Shown here piece after piece: positions 8,907-17,456 of a DNA stretch of 64,000 bases. The stretch spans positions 8,745,001-8,809,000 of the forward strand of contig NZ_CP023688.1 in the NCBI RefSeq assembly GCF_008704655.1. Direction: 5' to 3'. Position 1 is the stretch's first letter. Every line of letters starts with the position of its first letter. The notes beneath the pieces are model-generated. The model ran no database searches. It was not told where the DNA came from and saw only the letters and a program-made list of their open reading frames with translations. Both the position numbers and the translations under genes were made by a program. This stretch comes from Streptomyces rimosus (GTDB lineage Bacteria > Actinomycetota > Actinomycetes > Streptomycetales > Streptomycetaceae).

Positions 8907-9962
8907 TCAGCGCCCCTGGAGCGCCTTGACGTTGTTGCCGAACGACCACGCCTTCGAGCCGTCCCAGTTGACCGACCACGTCATCAGGCCCTTCAGCCCG
9001 CCACGGTAGGTGTTCCACGCCTGGCCGACCAGGCCCGGTGACATATAGCCGCCGCCCGCGCCCGGCTGCGCCGGCAGGCCCGGGACCTGCTTGTCGTAGG
9101 GGACCTTGATGGTCGTGCCCTGGATCACCAGGCCCTTGTTCAGGCAGTCCGTCTGCGCGGTGAAGCCCTGGACGGTACCGGCGGAGTACGCGTCGCCGGA
9201 GCAGCCGTACATGCTCCCGTTGTAGTACTGCATGTTGAGCCACCACAGGCGCCCGTTGTCCGCGTACTTCTTCACGATCGGCAGGTAGGCGCCCCAGATC
9301 GAGCCGTAGGTGACGCTGCCGCCGGTGACGTACGCCGTCTCCGGCGCCATGGTCAGGCCGAAGTTCGACGGCATCCGGGCGAGCACGCCGTCGATGATGC
9401 GGATCAGGTTGGCCTGCGAGGCGGACAGGGTGTTGATGTTGCCGCTGCCGGTGAGCCCGGTCTCGATGTCGATGTCGATGCCGTCGAAGTTGTACTGCTT
9501 CAGGATCGGCACCACCGTCTCCACGAACCGGTCGGCGACCTTGCTGGAGCTGAGGTCGATGCCCGCGGCGGCGCCGCCGATGGACATCAGGATCGTCTGC
9601 CCCGCGGCCTTGGCCTCGCACATCTCGGCCGGCGTCGCGACCTTCACGGTCGCGTCCATGCCGTCCTCCCACAGGACCGTGCCGTCGGAGCGGATCACGG
9701 GGAAGGCGGCGTTGAGGACGTTGTAGCCGTGCTGGGCGATCCGGGGATCAGTGATCTTGGTCCAGCCGAACGGCGGGTGGACGCCGTTGGCGGCGCCGTC
9801 CCAGTTCTCCCAGTACCCCTGGAGCACCTTGCCCGCGGGTCTGGACTTGACCGGACAGGTGGTGTCCCGGGGTGCGGCGTGCGGGGCCGCGGCGGCCGGC
9901 AACTGGGCGGCGCAGACCATCGCCAGGCCGATTCCGAGCAGGCGAAGCGCCCGACCGAACAT
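8907..9962 (-). CDS. Secreted GH18 chitinase
   Basis: A 351-residue extracellular enzyme that hydrolyses chitin. ATG 9962 is chosen for the AAAGGAG site 7 bases upstream. The signal peptide has MFGRALRLLG, then a hydrophobic core and AAAAPHAAP as the likely cleavage region. The GH18 barrel begins at VLQGYWENWD. The strand-4 catalytic motif FDGIDIDIE contains the full DxxDxDxE signature, and the terminal TWSVNWD strand is also present. No carbohydrate-binding or fibronectin module is attached, so this is a minimal catalytic-domain chitinase. A DasR-type site and a good promoter lie upstream (10105-10146), which fits induction by chitin breakdown products. Confidence 0.92.
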   Translation of the reverse strand: MFGRALRLLGIGLAMVCAAQLPAAAAPHAAPRDTTCPVKSRPAGKVLQGYWENWDGAANGVHPPFGWTKITDPRIAQHGYNVLNAAFPVIRSDGTVLWEDGMDATVKVATPAEMCEAKAAGQTILMSIGGAAAGIDLSSSKVADRFVETVVPILKQYNFDGIDIDIETGLTGSGNINTLSASQANLIRIIDGVLARMPSNFGLTMAPETAYVTGGSVTYGSIWGAYLPIVKKYADNGRLWWLNMQYYNGSMYGCSGDAYSAGTVQGFTAQTDCLNKGLVIQGTTIKVPYDKQVPGLPAQPGAGGGYMSPGLVGQAWNTYRGGLKGLMTWSVNWDGSKAWSFGNNVKALQGR

Positions 9963-10104
9963 GATGTGCTCCTTTCCGGCCGTGGCCGGCGGTGACTGAG
10001 GAGGGGGAACCGGTGGAGCGTGGGTGGGGGGTGGTGCCGAGCGGGGGCGTACGGGGGTGGCGGCGTGCGGGCGGTGGCCGGAACCCGCGCGTCGCGCTGC
10101 CCGA

Positions 10105-10146
10105 ACCGTAGGGTGACCCGCAGGGGCCGTCAATAGGTCTGGACCA
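10105..10146 (-). promoter_or_regulatory. Chitinase promoter with DasR-like operator
   Basis: Read on the minus strand, TGGTCCAGACCT (10146-10135) matches the DasR responsive element and the 12-bp repeats known from Streptomyces chitinase promoters. One base further on is a -35-like TTGACG (10133-10128), then a 17-base spacer and a -10-like TACGGT (10110-10105). A repressor on the site would abut the -35. Only one copy of the element is seen. Confidence 0.75.
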
Positions 10147-10179
10147 ACTCCGTACGGAGTGGAGCGCGCCGCCCGTACG

Positions 10180-11493
10180 TCACGGCCGGGGCAGCGCCGC
10201 CTCCCCGCCACCACCGGACAACGAGCCCTCGTCGCCGGGCCATTGCCGGGAAACCGGCAGATCGCGGGCGCGCCGCAGCGGTGAGCAGAGCAGGATCACG
10301 GCGGCGAGCGGAATCCCCGCCGTGGTGATCCACAGGGTCGCCCGCAGCCCGAGCGCGGACCCGAGCGCGCCGCCGAGCAGGGAGCCGAGCGGGATCGTGC
10401 CGTACCCGAGGAAGGCCGAACCGGCGGTGACCCGGCCGAGGAGCCGCGGCGGGCAGTACCGCTGCTGGAACCCCGCTTTGAGTACGTTCCCGGCCACCAC
10501 GCCCGCCGAGACACAGCAGCCGCCGGCCAGGAAGAACACGACCCCGGCGCCGTCCGTGGTCAGCGGGATGAGCAGCGCGAACAGGGCGAGACCGAACTCG
10601 AACAGGAGCGTCGCGCGGGACGTCCCCACCCGCGCCGCAACGCGGCGGGCGACGAAGGCGCCGGCCACGCCGCCCGCCCCGGTCGCGGCGGCCGGCCCGC
10701 CGACCACGCCGGGCGCCAGGCCGACCTCCCGGACGAGGAAGACCACCTGGATCGACTGATACCCCATCAGGGCCAGGTTGGAAGCGGCACCGAACAGCGT
10801 GAGCGTACGCAGCCAGGGATCACCGGCGATCAGCCGCAGCCCCTCGCCGACCTCACCGGCCGGCCCGCCGGGCCGCCGCTCCGCCCGGCCGGGCCGGGGC
10901 TCGCGGTGCCGGATGCCCGTCAGGCACAGCAACGACACGAGGAACGTCGCGGCGTTGGCGAACATCCCGTTCACCGCCCCCGCCGCCTGCGCGATCAGCC
11001 CGCCGGAGCCGAGCCCGGCGAGCTGCGCCGCGGACGCGCTGCCGTGCAGCTTGGCGTTGCCCTCGGCCTGGTCGTCGGGCGCCAGGATGCTCGGCAGGTA
11101 GGCGGTGTACGCGGTCTGGAAGAACACCGTCGCCGTACCCGTCAGCAGGGCGACGGCCAGCAGCAGCCCCGTACCGAGCAGGCCGCGCCACGCCGCGACC
11201 GGCACGGCCGCGAACAGGACGCAGGAGACGGCGGCGGACGCCAGCATCACCGGCCGGCGCCGCAGCCGGTCCACCCAGGCACCCACCGGCAGACCGATGA
11301 CCAGCCACGGCAGCCAGGCCGCCGTGCTCAACAGCCCCACCTCGAACGGTCCCGCGTGCAAAGTGGACACGGCGATGAGCGGCATCGCCACCCCGGTGAC
11401 CGAGGCGCCGAACTTGCCGGCGGTCTCACCGCACCACAACAGCCGGAAGTCGCGGTGGCGCCGCAGTAGCCCGCCGCTGCTCCAGGCGTTCAC
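10180..11493 (-). CDS. MFS transporter (drug-exporter type)
   Basis: A 437-residue inner-membrane protein with about twelve hydrophobic segments, of the MFS_3/DHA3-like group of proton-driven exporters. It opens with LLRRHRDFRLLWCGETAGKFG, a common beginning in this group, and has the cytoplasmic loop GAWVDRLRRRPVM between helices 2 and 3. GTG 11493 overlaps the stop of the ArsR-like gene (GTGA at 11490-11493), so the two are translationally coupled. Regulator-exporter pairs of this kind usually respond to a toxic compound that the pump removes. The substrate is unknown. Confidence 0.85.
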   Translation of the reverse strand: MNAWSSGGLLRRHRDFRLLWCGETAGKFGASVTGVAMPLIAVSTLHAGPFEVGLLSTAAWLPWLVIGLPVGAWVDRLRRRPVMLASAAVSCVLFAAVPVAAWRGLLGTGLLLAVALLTGTATVFFQTAYTAYLPSILAPDDQAEGNAKLHGSASAAQLAGLGSGGLIAQAAGAVNGMFANAATFLVSLLCLTGIRHREPRPGRAERRPGGPAGEVGEGLRLIAGDPWLRTLTLFGAASNLALMGYQSIQVVFLVREVGLAPGVVGGPAAATGAGGVAGAFVARRVAARVGTSRATLLFEFGLALFALLIPLTTDGAGVVFFLAGGCCVSAGVVAGNVLKAGFQQRYCPPRLLGRVTAGSAFLGYGTIPLGSLLGGALGSALGLRATLWITTAGIPLAAVILLCSPLRRARDLPVSRQWPGDEGSLSGGGGEAALPRP

Positions 11494-12008
11494 CCCGCGC
11501 CGCGCTCTTCGCGCGGAAAGGACTGGAGTTGGACGACGACGGGGAGCGCGCCGGGTGCCGGGTCGGCGTCCGGGGGAGGGGTGTGCCGGGCGACGACCTC
11601 GGCCAACTCGGCGTTCAAAGCGGCCAGTTGCTCGGGTGCTAGTCGCAGGTTGTGCCAGTCCGCGAGGGTGCCGGCGCGCCGCCAGGTGTCGTCCCAGTCG
11701 CCGTTCACGTAGTCCGTGACGCGGTGGAAGTACAGCTGTACCAGTTCGTGCAGGTACACCGACAGCGGTCCCCGGCTGTCGGGGTCGTCCCGGAAGTCGG
11801 CCGTGTACAGGTCGTTGTCGGCCGCGACCCGCCGCCACCAGCGCTCGCGCTTGGTGCCGCGCCCGGTCTCCTCCTCGATGAAGCCGTGTTCGGCGAGGTG
11901 GCGCAGGTGCCAGCTGACGGTACCGGTGTTCTCACCGAGGCGGGCGGCGAGGTGGGTGGCGGTGGCCGGACCGTCGAGGCTGAGCACCTCGAAGATGCGC
12001 ATGCGCAA
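11490..12008 (-). CDS. ArsR-like winged-helix regulator, 5' end apparently frameshifted
   Basis: A cytoplasmic repressor-type protein whose HTH reads ATATHLAARLGENTGTVSWHLRHLAEHGFIEE, here spanning roughly residues 14-45 of the 172 seen from TTG 12008. Family members normally begin earlier, with a helix like the RRLDARSLRGLAHPLRMRIFEVL segment. That segment is present in this frame up to about 12057, but a TGA closes the frame at about 12068 with no ATG or GTG in between. The expected upstream start, ATG 12100 (MASPRGTQ...), is in a neighbouring frame. The switch point is a C-rich run near 12055-12062, so a one-base error or real indel is likely. The gene is coupled to the MFS exporter. Confidence 0.7.
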   Translation of the reverse strand: MRMRIFEVLSLDGPATATHLAARLGENTGTVSWHLRHLAEHGFIEEETGRGTKRERWWRRVAADNDLYTADFRDDPDSRGPLSVYLHELVQLYFHRVTDYVNGDWDDTWRRAGTLADWHNLRLAPEQLAALNAELAEVVARHTPPPDADPAPGALPVVVQLQSFPREERGAG

Positions 12009-12299
12009 GGGGTGGGCCAGGCCGCGGAGGCTGCGGGCGTCGAGGCGGCGGGAGGGGGCTCTGCATCATGGTCGGCCTGCGTGCCTCTCGGTGACGCCAT
12101 GACGCCGTGACGCCGTATCGCCGTCAACGGCCGTGCTTGCGTACGGAGCGCGGCGCGACGGCGCGTGTGACCGGGATTTCGACGCTGTAAATGTCGTTTA
12201 TCGCGAGGTGAAGGCCGGATTGGCCTGTTGCCGTGCCACCCGGGTGCGCGAGTAGGGTCGGGGGGCTGCGTGATCACTGAGGGCTGTACCCGGTCCTCC

Positions 12300-12504
12300 C
12301 GGCCCTTGCGAGGGCACATGTCTACGCGGCCTTCCCGGCCCCACCCGGGAAGGCCGCATGGCATGCGCACGTACGGGAAGCGCCCGTACGCGCCGGGCAC
12401 CGGGATGCGGCTCCGGCGTCTCACGGGCAGTACAGCGGGCCCCCGGGTCCGTGTCCCCCACAGACAAAGAGCCGCGCGTGCGCGGCCGCAGATCAGGAGC
12501 ATCA
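12300..12504 (+). promoter_or_regulatory. Structured 5' leader of the glycan operon
   Basis: Three strong hairpins lie upstream of GTG 12505. Bases 12326-12338 pair perfectly with 12345-12357 (13 bp, 6-base loop). CGTACGGG pairs with CCCGTACG around 12371-12392. CCGCGC/GCGCGG sits near 12473-12486, just before the GGAG ribosome site. The first could terminate transcription. Together they suggest an attenuator or ligand-sensing leader, but no known riboswitch consensus was recognised. Confidence 0.4.
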
Positions 12505-13014
12505 GTGCAGGGCATCCCCCACATAGCCAGCACACCGCACGACGGGCGACGGTCGTCCGTACCCCCTGCCCGCAGGGAGCAGTACCCGGCGCCGCACACG
12601 GGGCGGGACATGGCACCGCGCATGCCGTACCAGGGCGCGGCGCCTCACGTGACCCCGGCGGCACGGCCTCCCGAAGCCGCCGCTCCCCAACATCCCGTCT
12701 TCATCTCCCGGTCGGGCTGGCGCAGGCGGACGCTGCAAGGCATGGCGCTGGCCGTGGGCTGCTCCTGCCTCGGGTACCTGGCGTTCGTCGGCATGCTGGT
12801 CAGCGGGCTCCGGCAGCCAGTCGGCACGCACCCGCCGAGTATGAACGGACCGGCGCCGTCCGGTCCGGGCACCGGCACATCGCAGTACGGCCGCGGCGCA
12901 CCGGCCCGGGCCGAGGCACACCGGCCGTCGGCCAGGAACCGAGCGGACCGCGACGACCGCCGCCGCCCGCCGGCCGGCAGATCCGCCCCGCCGGCCGGAG
13001 GCCCGAAGCAGTGA
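12505..13014 (+). CDS. Small single-pass membrane protein preceding the GT2 fusion
   Basis: A 169-residue protein starting at GTG 12505 with CAGGAG 7 bases upstream. The N-terminal 70 residues are Pro/Ala/Arg-rich. One transmembrane segment follows (ALAVGCSCLGYLAFVGMLVSG). The C-terminal third is a low-complexity Pro/Gly/Arg tail that is probably outside the membrane or disordered. Its stop overlaps the GTG of the GT2 fusion (GTGA, 13011-13014), so expression is coupled. No family is recognised; the position suggests an accessory subunit of the synthase. In-frame starts as far up as 12358 exist but would place coding sequence through the hairpin-rich leader. Confidence 0.6.
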   Translation: MQGIPHIASTPHDGRRSSVPPARREQYPAPHTGRDMAPRMPYQGAAPHVTPAARPPEAAAPQHPVFISRSGWRRRTLQGMALAVGCSCLGYLAFVGMLVSGLRQPVGTHPPSMNGPAPSGPGTGTSQYGRGAPARAEAHRPSARNRADRDDRRRPPAGRSAPPAGGPKQ

Positions 13015-15134
13015 GCCGGCACGCCGCCGCTGTCCGGCGGCCGCCGCGCGGACACTGGCTCGTGCTCCTGCTGGTCCTCCTGGTGGTCGCCGTCGCCCTG
13101 GTCTTCGAGGGCTGGACGACCCACCAGGTCGACGCCGCGCGCACCAAGCCGCCGTGCACCCGGCCGATCCCGCGGGAGGCGGACGACGGAAAGCCGCTGC
13201 TGCGGTTCGGCCCGACGGGAGTCGCCACCGCGGCCATGCCCCCCGGGACCGTCGCGCTCACCTTCGACGGCGAGCCCGACCCGGTGTGGACGCCGCGTCT
13301 GCTCGACCTGCTGCGCAGCCACCATGCGCGGGCGACCTTCTTCCTCCACGGGAAGGACGCGGCCCGGAACCCGGAGCTGGTGCGGCAGATCCTGCACGAC
13401 GGGCACGAGATCGGCTCGTACACCTACAGCGGCGGCGACCTCGGTGTCGCCTCCCCGCTGCGCGCACGGCTCGAACTGCCACTCACTCAGGCCGCTTTCG
13501 CGGGCGCGGCCGGCATCAACACCACCCTGTTGAGGCTGCCGCACACCACGGCCGCGGACACGCTCTGCGGCCCCGAGTGGCCGGCCGCGAAGCGCGCGGC
13601 GGCGCAGGGGTACCTGGTGGTCGCCTCGGATCACAAGGACCGCAAGCCGTGGCGGGGGGTGGTGACGCAGCACAGCCACACCGACCTCGGCTACCACGAG
13701 GCCAAGGATCTGCTGGAGGACCGCGGCGCGAAACGGTTCACCACCATCAGCGGCGGACTCGGCCGCGCCTCCTTCCTCGAAGAGGTCCCGGCCACCGAGA
13801 AGATCAAGGGCGAGGGCCTGATCTGGTCGCAGCGGCTCGGGCACGCCTTCCTCACCGTGATGGTGTGGACACTGACCCTCACGGGCGTGCTCGGCGTCCT
13901 GCGGATGCTCCTGTTCGCGCTGTTCGCCCGCCTCCACGTCCGCAGGCTGCACCGGTACCGGCCCGGCGCACCACGGCTGCGCGCGGTGCGGGACCCGGTG
14001 ACGGTCCTGGTGCCGGCGTACAACGAGGAGGCCGGCATCGCCTCCACCGTGTACTCGCTCCTGGCTTCCACCCACCCGCACCTGCAGATCATCGTGATCG
14101 ACGACGGCTCGACCGACTCCACCGCCGACATCGCCGAGGGCATCGACGATCCGCGGGTGACGGTGATCCGCCAGCCCAACGGCGGCAAGCCCAGCGCCCT
14201 CAACACCGGCCTGGCGTACGCCCGCCACGACATCGTCGTCATGGTCGACGCGGACACCATCTTCGAGCCCGCGGCGCTGGCCCGGCTGATCCAGCCGCTC
14301 GCCCACCCGGCGGTCGGCGCGGTCAGCGGCAACACCAAGGTCGGCAACCGGCGCCGCCTGATGGGCAAATGGCAGCACCTGGAGTACGTCCTCGGCTTCA
14401 ACCTCGACCGGCGGATGTTCGAGGTCCTGGAGTGCATGCCGACGGTCCCGGGAGCGATCGGCGCCTTCCGCAGAGACGCGCTGATGGGCGTCGGCGGTGT
14501 CAGCGACGAGACCCTGGCCGAGGACACCGACCTCACGATGGCGCTCTGGCGGGCCGGCTGGCGCGTCGTCTACGAGGAGTCGGCGGTCGCCTGGACCGAG
14601 GTGCCCAGCACCGTACGACAGCTGTGGCGCCAGCGCTACCGCTGGTGCTACGGCACCCTCCAGTCGATGTGGAAGCACCGTCACACGGTGAAGGAGGTCG
14701 GCCCCGCCGGACGCTTCGGCCGTCGCGTGCTGCTCTACGTCACGCTGTTCCAGATCGTGCTGCCGCTGTGCGCACCGGTCGTGGACCTGTTCGCCCTCTT
14801 CGGGGCGCTGTTCCGCGACCCCGGGGAGGCCGCCCTCGTCTGGTTCGGTTTCCTCGCCGTCCAGTTGGTCACCGCCGCGTACGCACTGCGGCTCGACCGG
14901 GAACGGCTGCGCGTGCTGTGGGTGCTGCCGCTCCAGCAGTTCGTCTACCGGCAGTTGATGTACCTGGTGGTCATCCACTCCGTGACCACGGCGCTGCTCG
15001 GCACCCGCCTGAAGTGGCACACCATGAAGCGCACCGGAACCGCCGACCCGTATCTGCTCGAAGCGCCGTTCGCGGAGACGTCCGAAGCGCCGCTGCAGGA
15101 CCTACCCCCGCGGCGGAGCCTGTCGCCGCAGTGA
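13011..15134 (+). CDS. Membrane polysaccharide synthase: degenerate NodB-like domain fused to GT2
   Basis: A 707-residue protein that probably polymerises and exports a surface beta-glycan. Order: one N-terminal membrane helix (about 20-38), a polysaccharide-deacetylase-like domain (about 75-250), a membrane helix near 290, a family-2 glycosyltransferase domain (about 330-560), then several C-terminal helices. The GT2 part looks active: VPAYNEE, IDDGSTDST, VDADT, AEDTDLT and RQRYRW are all present. The deacetylase part lacks its key residues. The TFDDGPDP motif has become TFDGEPDP, and the HTxxH metal motif is replaced by YTYSGGD. The RPPxG motif is RLPHT. It is therefore probably a non-catalytic glycan-binding or structural domain. 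The gene is coupled to the small membrane protein upstream and followed by an LCP ligase. Confidence 0.88.
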   Translation: MSRHAAAVRRPPRGHWLVLLLVLLVVAVALVFEGWTTHQVDAARTKPPCTRPIPREADDGKPLLRFGPTGVATAAMPPGTVALTFDGEPDPVWTPRLLDLLRSHHARATFFLHGKDAARNPELVRQILHDGHEIGSYTYSGGDLGVASPLRARLELPLTQAAFAGAAGINTTLLRLPHTTAADTLCGPEWPAAKRAAAQGYLVVASDHKDRKPWRGVVTQHSHTDLGYHEAKDLLEDRGAKRFTTISGGLGRASFLEEVPATEKIKGEGLIWSQRLGHAFLTVMVWTLTLTGVLGVLRMLLFALFARLHVRRLHRYRPGAPRLRAVRDPVTVLVPAYNEEAGIASTVYSLLASTHPHLQIIVIDDGSTDSTADIAEGIDDPRVTVIRQPNGGKPSALNTGLAYARHDIVVMVDADTIFEPAALARLIQPLAHPAVGAVSGNTKVGNRRRLMGKWQHLEYVLGFNLDRRMFEVLECMPTVPGAIGAFRRDALMGVGGVSDETLAEDTDLTMALWRAGWRVVYEESAVAWTEVPSTVRQLWRQRYRWCYGTLQSMWKHRHTVKEVGPAGRFGRRVLLYVTLFQIVLPLCAPVVDLFALFGALFRDPGEAALVWFGFLAVQLVTAAYALRLDRERLRVLWVLPLQQFVYRQLMYLVVIHSVTTALLGTRLKWHTMKRTGTADPYLLEAPFAETSEAPLQDLPPRRSLSPQ

Positions 15135-15227
15135 GGGGACGGCGGAACGCACGGGAGGGGAACCGGCGCGCGGCCGCGCCGGTCCGACCTGGGAAATGAC
15201 CCTGGGACATGACCGAGGGAGCTGACC

Positions 15228-16535
15228 ATGACAGACCCGCTCGACCAGCGGGCCGGACACAAGTCGGCGGGTGGTTGGGGCCCGTACGCCGAGCCGAAGC
15301 TGTACGCCGATCCAGATTCGCTCGCCGATCCGGGTCTGTATGCCGATCCGGGTTCGCTCGCCGATCCTGACCTGCGTGCTGGCCCAAAACTGTACGCTGA
15401 TCCGGGTGTGCCCGCCGCCGGCCAGGGCCCGTACGCGGCCCCGGAAGGAACCGCCGCGCGTGAGCGGTTCGCCGAACGCCCCAGCTCGCGCTACGGGCCC
15501 CGGCGCGCCCACGCCCGGCAGCCGAAGAAGCGCAGGAGGCTGCGGCGGGCGGTGCTCGTCCTGCTGGCCGTTGTGGTCGTCGCGGCGGGCGGCACGTACG
15601 GCTGGGCCGAGACCCGGCTCCAACGTGACGTCGACCTCGGCGCGTACGGGGACCGACCGCCGCCCGGCGAGGGGACCAACTACCTCATCGTGGGCTCGGA
15701 CAGCCGCGACGGACTCTCGGACGACGACGTCAAAGACCTGCACGCCGGCGGGGGCGGCGGTCGGCGCACCGACTCCATGATGCTGCTGCACTCCGGGTCC
15801 CGGGGAACCAGCATGATCAGCCTGCCGCGCGACTCCTGGATCACCGTGCCCGGCCGCCTCGACACGACGACGGGGAAGACCAAGCGGCCCGAGAGGGACA
15901 AGCTGAACGCCGCCTTTTCTTACGGCGGCCCCGAACTGCTCGTACACACCGTCGAGAAGAACACCGGGCTGCGCATCGACCACTACGCGGAGATCGGCTT
16001 CGCCGGGTTCGTGAACATCGTCGACGCCATCGGCGGCGTCCGGATGTGCCTGGACCGGGACATCAAGGACGAGAAGTCGGGCGCCGACCTGCGCAAAGGC
16101 TGTCACACCCTGACCGGCAGGCAGGCGCTCGCCTTCGTCCGCCAGCGGCACCAGGAGAGGCAGGGCGACCTGGGCCGGTCGAAAAACCAGCAGAAGTTCC
16201 TCTCCACCCTCGCCCACCAGGCCGCCCAGCCCGACACCCTCTTCGACCCGACACAGATCGGCCCAGCCATGCAGGCCGGGCTCGACACACTCATCGTCGA
16301 CAAGGACATGACCCTGCGCGATCTCAGCCAGATCTTCCTAGCCGTACAAAGCGTCGCAGGCGGACACGGCAAACAGATCAACGTCCCCCTGTCCGGCATC
16401 GGCGTCCCCACACCCAAGGGCAACGTATTGAAGTGGGACGCCAGGGAATCGGCCAGGCTCTTCGACGACCTGAGGTACGACCGTCCGGTGACGGAGAGGG
16501 GGAAGATGTCCCGGCGTTGGGGCGGCGGCAGGTGA
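15228..16535 (+). CDS. LCP (LytR-CpsA-Psr) family glycopolymer ligase
   Basis: A 435-residue membrane-anchored enzyme of the type that attaches lipid-linked glycopolymers to peptidoglycan. ATG 15228 follows GAGGGAG. Residues 1-105 are cytoplasmic and carry repeated YADP/LADP units. One transmembrane helix follows at about 107-125. The LCP domain shows NYLIVGSDSRD, RRTDSMMLLH (Asp/Arg), SLPRDSWI and LTGRQALAFVRQRH, the usual phosphate- and metal-binding elements. It lies 93 bases downstream of the GT2 fusion on the same strand. The simplest reading is that the synthase makes a polymer and this protein anchors it to the wall. Confidence 0.9.
   Translation: MTDPLDQRAGHKSAGGWGPYAEPKLYADPDSLADPGLYADPGSLADPDLRAGPKLYADPGVPAAGQGPYAAPEGTAARERFAERPSSRYGPRRAHARQPKKRRRLRRAVLVLLAVVVVAAGGTYGWAETRLQRDVDLGAYGDRPPPGEGTNYLIVGSDSRDGLSDDDVKDLHAGGGGGRRTDSMMLLHSGSRGTSMISLPRDSWITVPGRLDTTTGKTKRPERDKLNAAFSYGGPELLVHTVEKNTGLRIDHYAEIGFAGFVNIVDAIGGVRMCLDRDIKDEKSGADLRKGCHTLTGRQALAFVRQRHQERQGDLGRSKNQQKFLSTLAHQAAQPDTLFDPTQIGPAMQAGLDTLIVDKDMTLRDLSQIFLAVQSVAGGHGKQINVPLSGIGVPTPKGNVLKWDARESARLFDDLRYDRPVTERGKMSRRWGGGR
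15300..15371 (+). repeat. 36-bp tandem repeat inside the LCP gene
   Basis: Two adjacent 36-base units (15300-15335 and 15336-15371) beginning CTGTA(C/T)GCCGATCC encode LYADP-x-SLADP repeats. A degenerate third unit begins at 15390. The length is a multiple of three, so copy-number change would keep the frame. Confidence 0.75.
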
Positions 16536-17059
16536 GAGGTGAGGAATCCCCGTCGGCTGGTTTCGGCGAGGGCGGGAGCGTTACACGGCAGATGCGTACG
16601 CAGCAGAAGGGCCACCAGCACCCGCCACCGGCGCCAAGAAACCGCGGACAGACACCTGAAGGACGCTGAGACAGCCCTGCATCAACGCCTAACCGGGGCT
16701 CAACTCCTGAGGCCAACCGGCCGCAGGTTGAGCAGCTCACCAGTGCTGGTGAGCGATGGCGTGGCGAGTTGACGGGTTCTGCGCTGCGCGGTGTCACGAG
16801 ACTCGCGGCGTAAGTGCGCCTTCCATCGAGGCTGGCGGAGCCGACACCGCCGTCCGCACCGGTTTCGGCTCTGCCGCGGCGCTGCCGATGTCTGCCCGGG
16901 CGGCGCTTCGGCGTGTTGCTGATCGCCGGCGGGTGTGACCGCGTGGGCCTGCGCCCTGGCGATCGAGACGCTCCTGCTGGTGGATGTGAAGCGTGCTGAC
17001 CGGTGCCCGCCGTGCCCCCGCCCCACGCACGCCCCCGATGCCACCGCCCTCTGCGTCTA
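16536..17059. other. No intact gene; short perfect inverted repeat
   Basis: No frame here has a convincing start, ribosome site and recognisable product. GCTCACCAG at 16735-16743 is mirrored by CTGGTGAGC at 16746-16754. This could be a weak terminator for the LCP operon or an element end. Codon statistics are irregular compared with the flanks, consistent with decayed mobile DNA. Confidence 0.5.
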
Positions 17060-17392
17060 CGCCGGTCGTTGTACGCCAGCGGACCCGAGTACGGTGATGT
17101 CCCAGGCTGAGAAGGTGCCTTTCTTGGTGAAGTGTCGTCCACGAGCAGCACGCGGCCTGGCTCGCCGCGCCGTTCGGCCGCGTAGTCCTGCAGGGCGTCG
17201 CGGATGTCGACGGAGTTCCGCCGGTGCCACGACAGCAGGCGCTGCAGGCCGTATGGCGTGGCATGGCCCCGCATGCTTGGCAAGCTGCCAACTGTTCTTG
17301 CGGTCGGCCGGGCCCAGCAGACCCGTACGCAGTCCCGCATCCGCTGCCGCGGCAACAAGCTCATCCGGGGGAGACACGAACCGTCGCCTCAT
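17060..17392 (-). pseudogene. IS701-family transposase remnant
   Basis: The minus-strand frame from ATG 17392 begins MRRRFVSPPDELVAAAADAG and continues through LGPADRKNSWQLA. A neighbouring frame carries ATPYGLQRLLSWHRRNSVDIRDAL and VLLVDDTSP. Together these match the N-terminal quarter of IS701-type DDE transposases, including the first Asp region (LVDDT). The reading switches frame at least twice and the rest of the protein is absent. It is therefore non-functional debris. Confidence 0.65.
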
Positions 17393-17456
17393 GACGCGCC
17401 ACCAGTCAGCTAGACCTGATACGGAAACGCTAACCAGCGCAAATGGGGGAGCGCGA

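Noticed and set aside
12228..13010. N-terminal extension of the GT2 fusion by 261 codons
   Set aside because: It would read through the hairpin leader and a separate coupled gene in another frame; GTG 13011 fits the domain start.
12645..15020. Very long minus-strand open frame (791 codons) opposite the GT2 fusion
   Set aside because: It is the antisense shadow of a GC3-biased gene: composition is His/Asp/Arg-rich and no motif, start or ribosome site supports it.
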